Positions 60,646 through 64,000 of a stretch of DNA of 64,000 nucleotides are shown here, piece by piece. Positions within the stretch are counted from its first letter, which is position 1, and every line of letters starts with the position of its first letter. Source of the DNA: Hofstenia miamia. Its lineage: Eukaryota > Xenacoelomorpha > Acoela. Below the pieces are notes generated by a model. It ran no database searches, was not told the DNA's origin, and saw only the letters and a program-made list of their open reading frames with translations. A program made the translations under genes and the position numbers. Location: assembly GCA_004352715.1 (NCBI GenBank), contig SCFE01000051.1:778095-842094 (forward strand). Reading direction: 5' to 3'.

Positions 60646-62189
60646 TCACCTTATATCAATTTCATCCACAAAATAGACCTCTGAAGCGTGTTCAATGTCA
60701 AAATCCCTGATTTCTTTTTCAGTGACATCTAAAGAACTTTCTACTACTGCAACAGAAATCTTACCATAATGAAGAATTTGCTGTCCAAAAACACCTGCAA
60801 TTTTCACAGCGGGGTATTGCAAAAGTATCTTTTCAATTTCTTCACTATACATACTAAATTCCTCGAATTGAATTGCTTCCTTTTTCCTTCCACACATGTG
60901 CAATTTTCCAAACTCATCAAAACTAGCAATATCACCTGTTTTGTACCAGACATCTTCAGTAAACACAGAATTCGTCATAGTTACTTCAGCTAAATATCCC
61001 AGCATAGTGCATTGATGTTTGATACAAAGGTCACCACGTTCCTCAATAGCGCATTCCCTGTTAGTATTTAAGTTCATTATCTTACATTCTGTTGGACGAG
61101 GCGGCGGATTTAAATACTCTTTGATGGATTTATATGGGATTTGGAAAAATGAGTCATTGGCAATTCACTTGAGCTGACATATTTGTCTTTTGCTTTATGA
61201 TGTTCATAGCTTCGATATTTATTACATCCCCTCCACATACTATTGTTAAGGTATCCTTCAAGTCGTAATTTGCTAGATTTGAATATATATATACAAATAA
61301 ATCAGCATTGCGAATGTGCATAATATGAAGTTACAATTATACTTAATAAAGTTATCCAGGTATCTCTTCGAATCAAATCCTTCCATGATAACAATATTAT
61401 GTCCACAAAAATACCATAAATAATGAAAGCATTCCTCCAGAATTCGACAATGGGTTGTTTAATATAAATATCCTTTGGCCTGCTGTTATATTCTCTTGGA
61501 ATGTTGAAATTAGAGACGTCATTGTCTGCACAACCAAATCATATTATATCATTACCAGCTTTGGAAATCCAGTAGTTCCTGATGTCATCAGCATTAAAGA
61601 CGTGTCGCTCACGTACATTATTCTCATATAGCATTACGTTCATTANCTGCACAACCAAATCATATTATATCATTACCAGCTTTGGAAATCCAGTAGTTCC
61701 TGATGTCATCAGCATTAAATACGTGTCGCTCACGTACATTATTCTCATATAGCATTACGTTCATTATAACGTCAACGATATCACCTCTTTGCACCACCGC
61801 ATAAATTAAAGCAATTTTTTATGTTTTTGATTCCAACCAATATCCAAACTCATTCCATATGCCATTGCTGATGATGAGCGCCTTTGGATGTGTCCTGACG
61901 ACATACCTTTAAGTTCACTCAGTGATGTGGTTGAACTACTCCCAACTGGGATCCAGTCGTTGAACAAAGCTGCACAGCAGCAAGCACATAAGGCAAAGCT
62001 ATTTTTTCCAATGAAATGCATTATGCTTTTACTACCAACATCCTCATTCTTCATTTATACTGAAAGACGCTCTGAAAGTCTTCGAAGCTTTTCAAAAGAT
62101 AGCTTTGCATCAAAACTCGAATCTACGAAGAAGCTCGCTGAATGCGTTTCAAGGGAAACTTTACGCTGTGCCAAAAATGTGCTCTCCAT
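60646..62189 (-). pseudogene. Broken paralogue of the AMP-forming ligase
   Basis: Read on the minus strand from an ATG at 62189, the frame aligns with the intact ligase: 'AKLSFEKLRRLSERLSV', an in-frame stop, then 'HFIGKNSFALCACCCA' and 'DWIPVGSSSTT'. The middle (61080-61800) is broken by frameshifts. The C-terminal part (61077-60646) is open, with 'NRECAIEERGDL', 'TMLGYL', 'WYKTGDIASF' and 'CGRKKEAIQF'. It then stops early at 'VYFVDEIDIR', before the catalytic Lys. Several loop residues differ from the intact copy. A 119-bp stretch (61527-61645) is repeated after a single N at 61646, probably an assembly overlap. The gene is dead unless sequence errors explain the breaks. Confidence 0.85.
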
Positions 62190-62460
62190 TTAAATCAATT
62201 CAAGATGTGAAATAATCTTTGAAGGATTGTACTATTCTACTTTGACAAATTTTTTAATTGCATATTAATTGTAAACAACCTAAAACAAGACTAAACAATA
62301 TTAAACTAGGCTTTGATTTATTAAATCTATAAAAAAACGATATTATAACAAACTAATGTATTTTGTCGTTTGCCAATGATAATATACTTTTCGTTTATAT
62401 ATATATATTCAATATATAATGTGAGTTATGAGCTTCTCAAAAAGACTTGGGATATGCAAT
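62190..62460. other. AT-rich spacer
   Basis: No signal seen. It ends with the target duplication of the next element. Confidence 0.5.
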
Positions 62461-63877
62461 AAGGGATGCAAAATAAATTAATGTGAATGCATTAAATATC
62501 ACTATTTTAAAATGCATTTAATAAATTTTTCGTTTAGGCTGAATGCATTAACTGAATACAATGATCAACAATTAATGCATTATTTAATAAGCTAAAATTA
62601 ATCAAAATGGTTAGGCAATTGCGGCAGCAAGCATATGCATGTTGCGTCTGAAGTTTGATTGGCTGACATTTTGCGGCTATCATTTCTGTGTAAACACCGT
62701 AAAACTGAGTTGCTTCTAATTACTTTTGAAAAATATGTCCTCACGGGAAATAACTTCTTTTTACTTTATGAAACGCATGGGTAGTGACAACGAATATATA
62801 TGCAAGTGTGGTAAGACTCTGAAGCAGAACTGCAGAATGGGTAACGGAAATCTAATGAACCAGCATTCAAAATAAAAAAACTGAGTTTACCCAATCTCAA
62901 TAATTGCTCTCATTTGCTGCAGAACCCATGTTAAGCTTAAACAGTTTGGGTATTTCGGAAAAATTATCATGACTTTGCTCACGGTACGCCTCAATGGGTT
63001 TGGAATATCTTTGCACATATCAAGAATTAGTCAAAGATTTTTGTTGCTTCTATGGGCTCAAAACCTCATAAATCTGTAATATTAGGTATGGAGAGATTTA
63101 AAACTTTTTCCAAAAATTCGAAATTTTCAAAGAAAACCTATTAATCTTTTCAACAATCTCAACCATAGCAATAGACCTTAATAGTAATTTTCAATATTGC
63201 ATTGGACCTACCCATGCCCCAATATTATCAAATTTGGGAAAAGGCTTGGAGAAAATTTTTTGTAAATGTTGGAATCGGTTTGTCCTTTAAAAAGGACGCC
63301 AGGCTGGTTAAGGTTAAAAGCGCCAAAACCTGTATGTCTGGTTGAAATGGGTTATCATTGGAGAATTGCCTTTCAGTTTTTCAGAGAGAAAAAGAGCTGA
63401 CAACGAAATTTCAAGAAGATTTTGAGTCTGTCACTATTCAGCTCATTGAAAAGCGTAACTCAATACTTAACCAAGGATTCACCAATTATTTCTTTCAAAT
63501 TGTTTGAGAACAGTATCTGCAAAGCAATTGCAGGAGACGAACTATTACCAAATGAGATTTTGCCACAAATGCTCTGGAAGAAAAAAGAAGACGTTTTTCG
63601 GCACTGATACCAGACTTTAATTGGGTTCCCCAACATCAAATTTGGTTGAAAGGATCTGCAGCAAGAGCAAGTTGCTCCTAGGGCGCTAACGATTCCCCCT
63701 AGCCTTAGGGAATTTGAAGTGTCAGATTTTTCTTTGCATTAATAAGGGATGTATTTATGGTTAAAGAAATGCTTAAATAAATGTTTTTGCGATGAAGTCA
63801 ATATTTCTCATTATTGCATTATCATTAAATGAATGAAATCCATCATTAATAATGCATTTCATTATTTCACATCCCTG
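62461..63877 (+). mobile_element. Decayed hAT transposon with BED-type zinc finger
   Basis: A 1417-bp element with ends AAGGGATG.AAAT and, read inward from the right, CAGGGATGTGAAAT. It is flanked by tatgcaat (62453-62460) and tatggaat (63878-63885), which match at 7 of 8 bases. Near 62735 the plus strand encodes 'MSSREITSFYFMK' and then 'YICKCGKTLKQNC' and 'GNGNLMNQHSK', a BED-like zinc finger as found at the start of hAT transposases. Around 63340-63420 'IIGELPFSFSE' resembles a conserved hAT region. Multiple stops show decay. Repeated 'gaatgcattaa' sequences lie near both ends. Confidence 0.75.
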
Positions 63878-64000
63878 TATGGAATAACGCAACTAAAAAT
63901 CATTTTGTTGCAAAATATTGACTGCAATAAAGCAAATAATTGCCTCTAGTTAAGCATTAGTCGATTTGTAACATCAAAATTTCTACTGCTTTTTTGTCAT

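Overview
This window looks like nuclear DNA of an invertebrate animal, from a draft scaffold. It is strongly AT-rich, has long (TA)n and (TAA)n microsatellites, genes split by large introns, and dense decayed transposons (mariner/Tc1, hAT, non-LTR LINEs, Helitron-like ends). There are no operons, tRNA or rRNA genes, CRISPR arrays or prokaryotic signals. I cannot name the species. One dispersed repeat near 54.7 kb resembles a family I associate with marine invertebrates, but that is a weak clue.

Layout. 1-7.6 kb: mariner remnants, two 1000-N gaps and an assembly-duplicated block. 7.6-13.7 kb: no gene supported. 13.7-14.6 kb: a third, unrelated mariner-like element with clear inverted repeats. 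16-30 kb: the most interesting part, a dispersed cluster of small single-exon genes for predicted secreted proteins. Three are paralogues (A 16.1-16.5 kb minus, B 24.7-25.2 kb plus, C 29.7-30.1 kb minus). They share a signal peptide, a 'YPKDG'-type mature start and a helical, N-glycosylatable body. A fourth gene (D, 20.0-20.2 kb minus) has a different mature protein but a similar signal peptide and the same unusual start-codon context, (T)GCGGGAARATG. A degenerate Tc1-like element and a perfect foldback palindrome lie between them. 31.9-34.9 kb: hAT-type elements and the second copy of the duplicated block.

36.1-45.6 kb (plus): a Cys-loop ligand-gated ion channel subunit of the anion-channel (GABA/glycine/GluCl-like) superfamily. 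Five exons can be spliced in phase, including a 41-nt micro-exon that supplies the loop C region. The 5' exons were not found. 46.5-51.7 kb: a possible helicase fragment, a Helitron-like end and two non-autonomous hAT elements. One of these hATs has a perfect 8-bp target duplication and a paralogous empty site about 9 kb away. 52.7-54.3 kb (minus): an intact, single-exon acyl/aryl adenylating enzyme (acyl-CoA synthetase/4-coumarate-CoA ligase/luciferase superfamily). 60.6-62.2 kb (minus): a broken paralogue of it. 56.6-59.5 kb: two LINE fragments meeting tail to tail. 62.5-63.9 kb: a decayed hAT element with a BED-type zinc finger.

Five isolated single-N positions (3547, 5644, 56750, 57095, 61646) mark contig joins, and most adjoin sequence that is repeated verbatim or almost verbatim elsewhere in the window. 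Copy number there should not be trusted. The genes form no visible common pathway; the secreted-protein cluster is the only locally expanded family.
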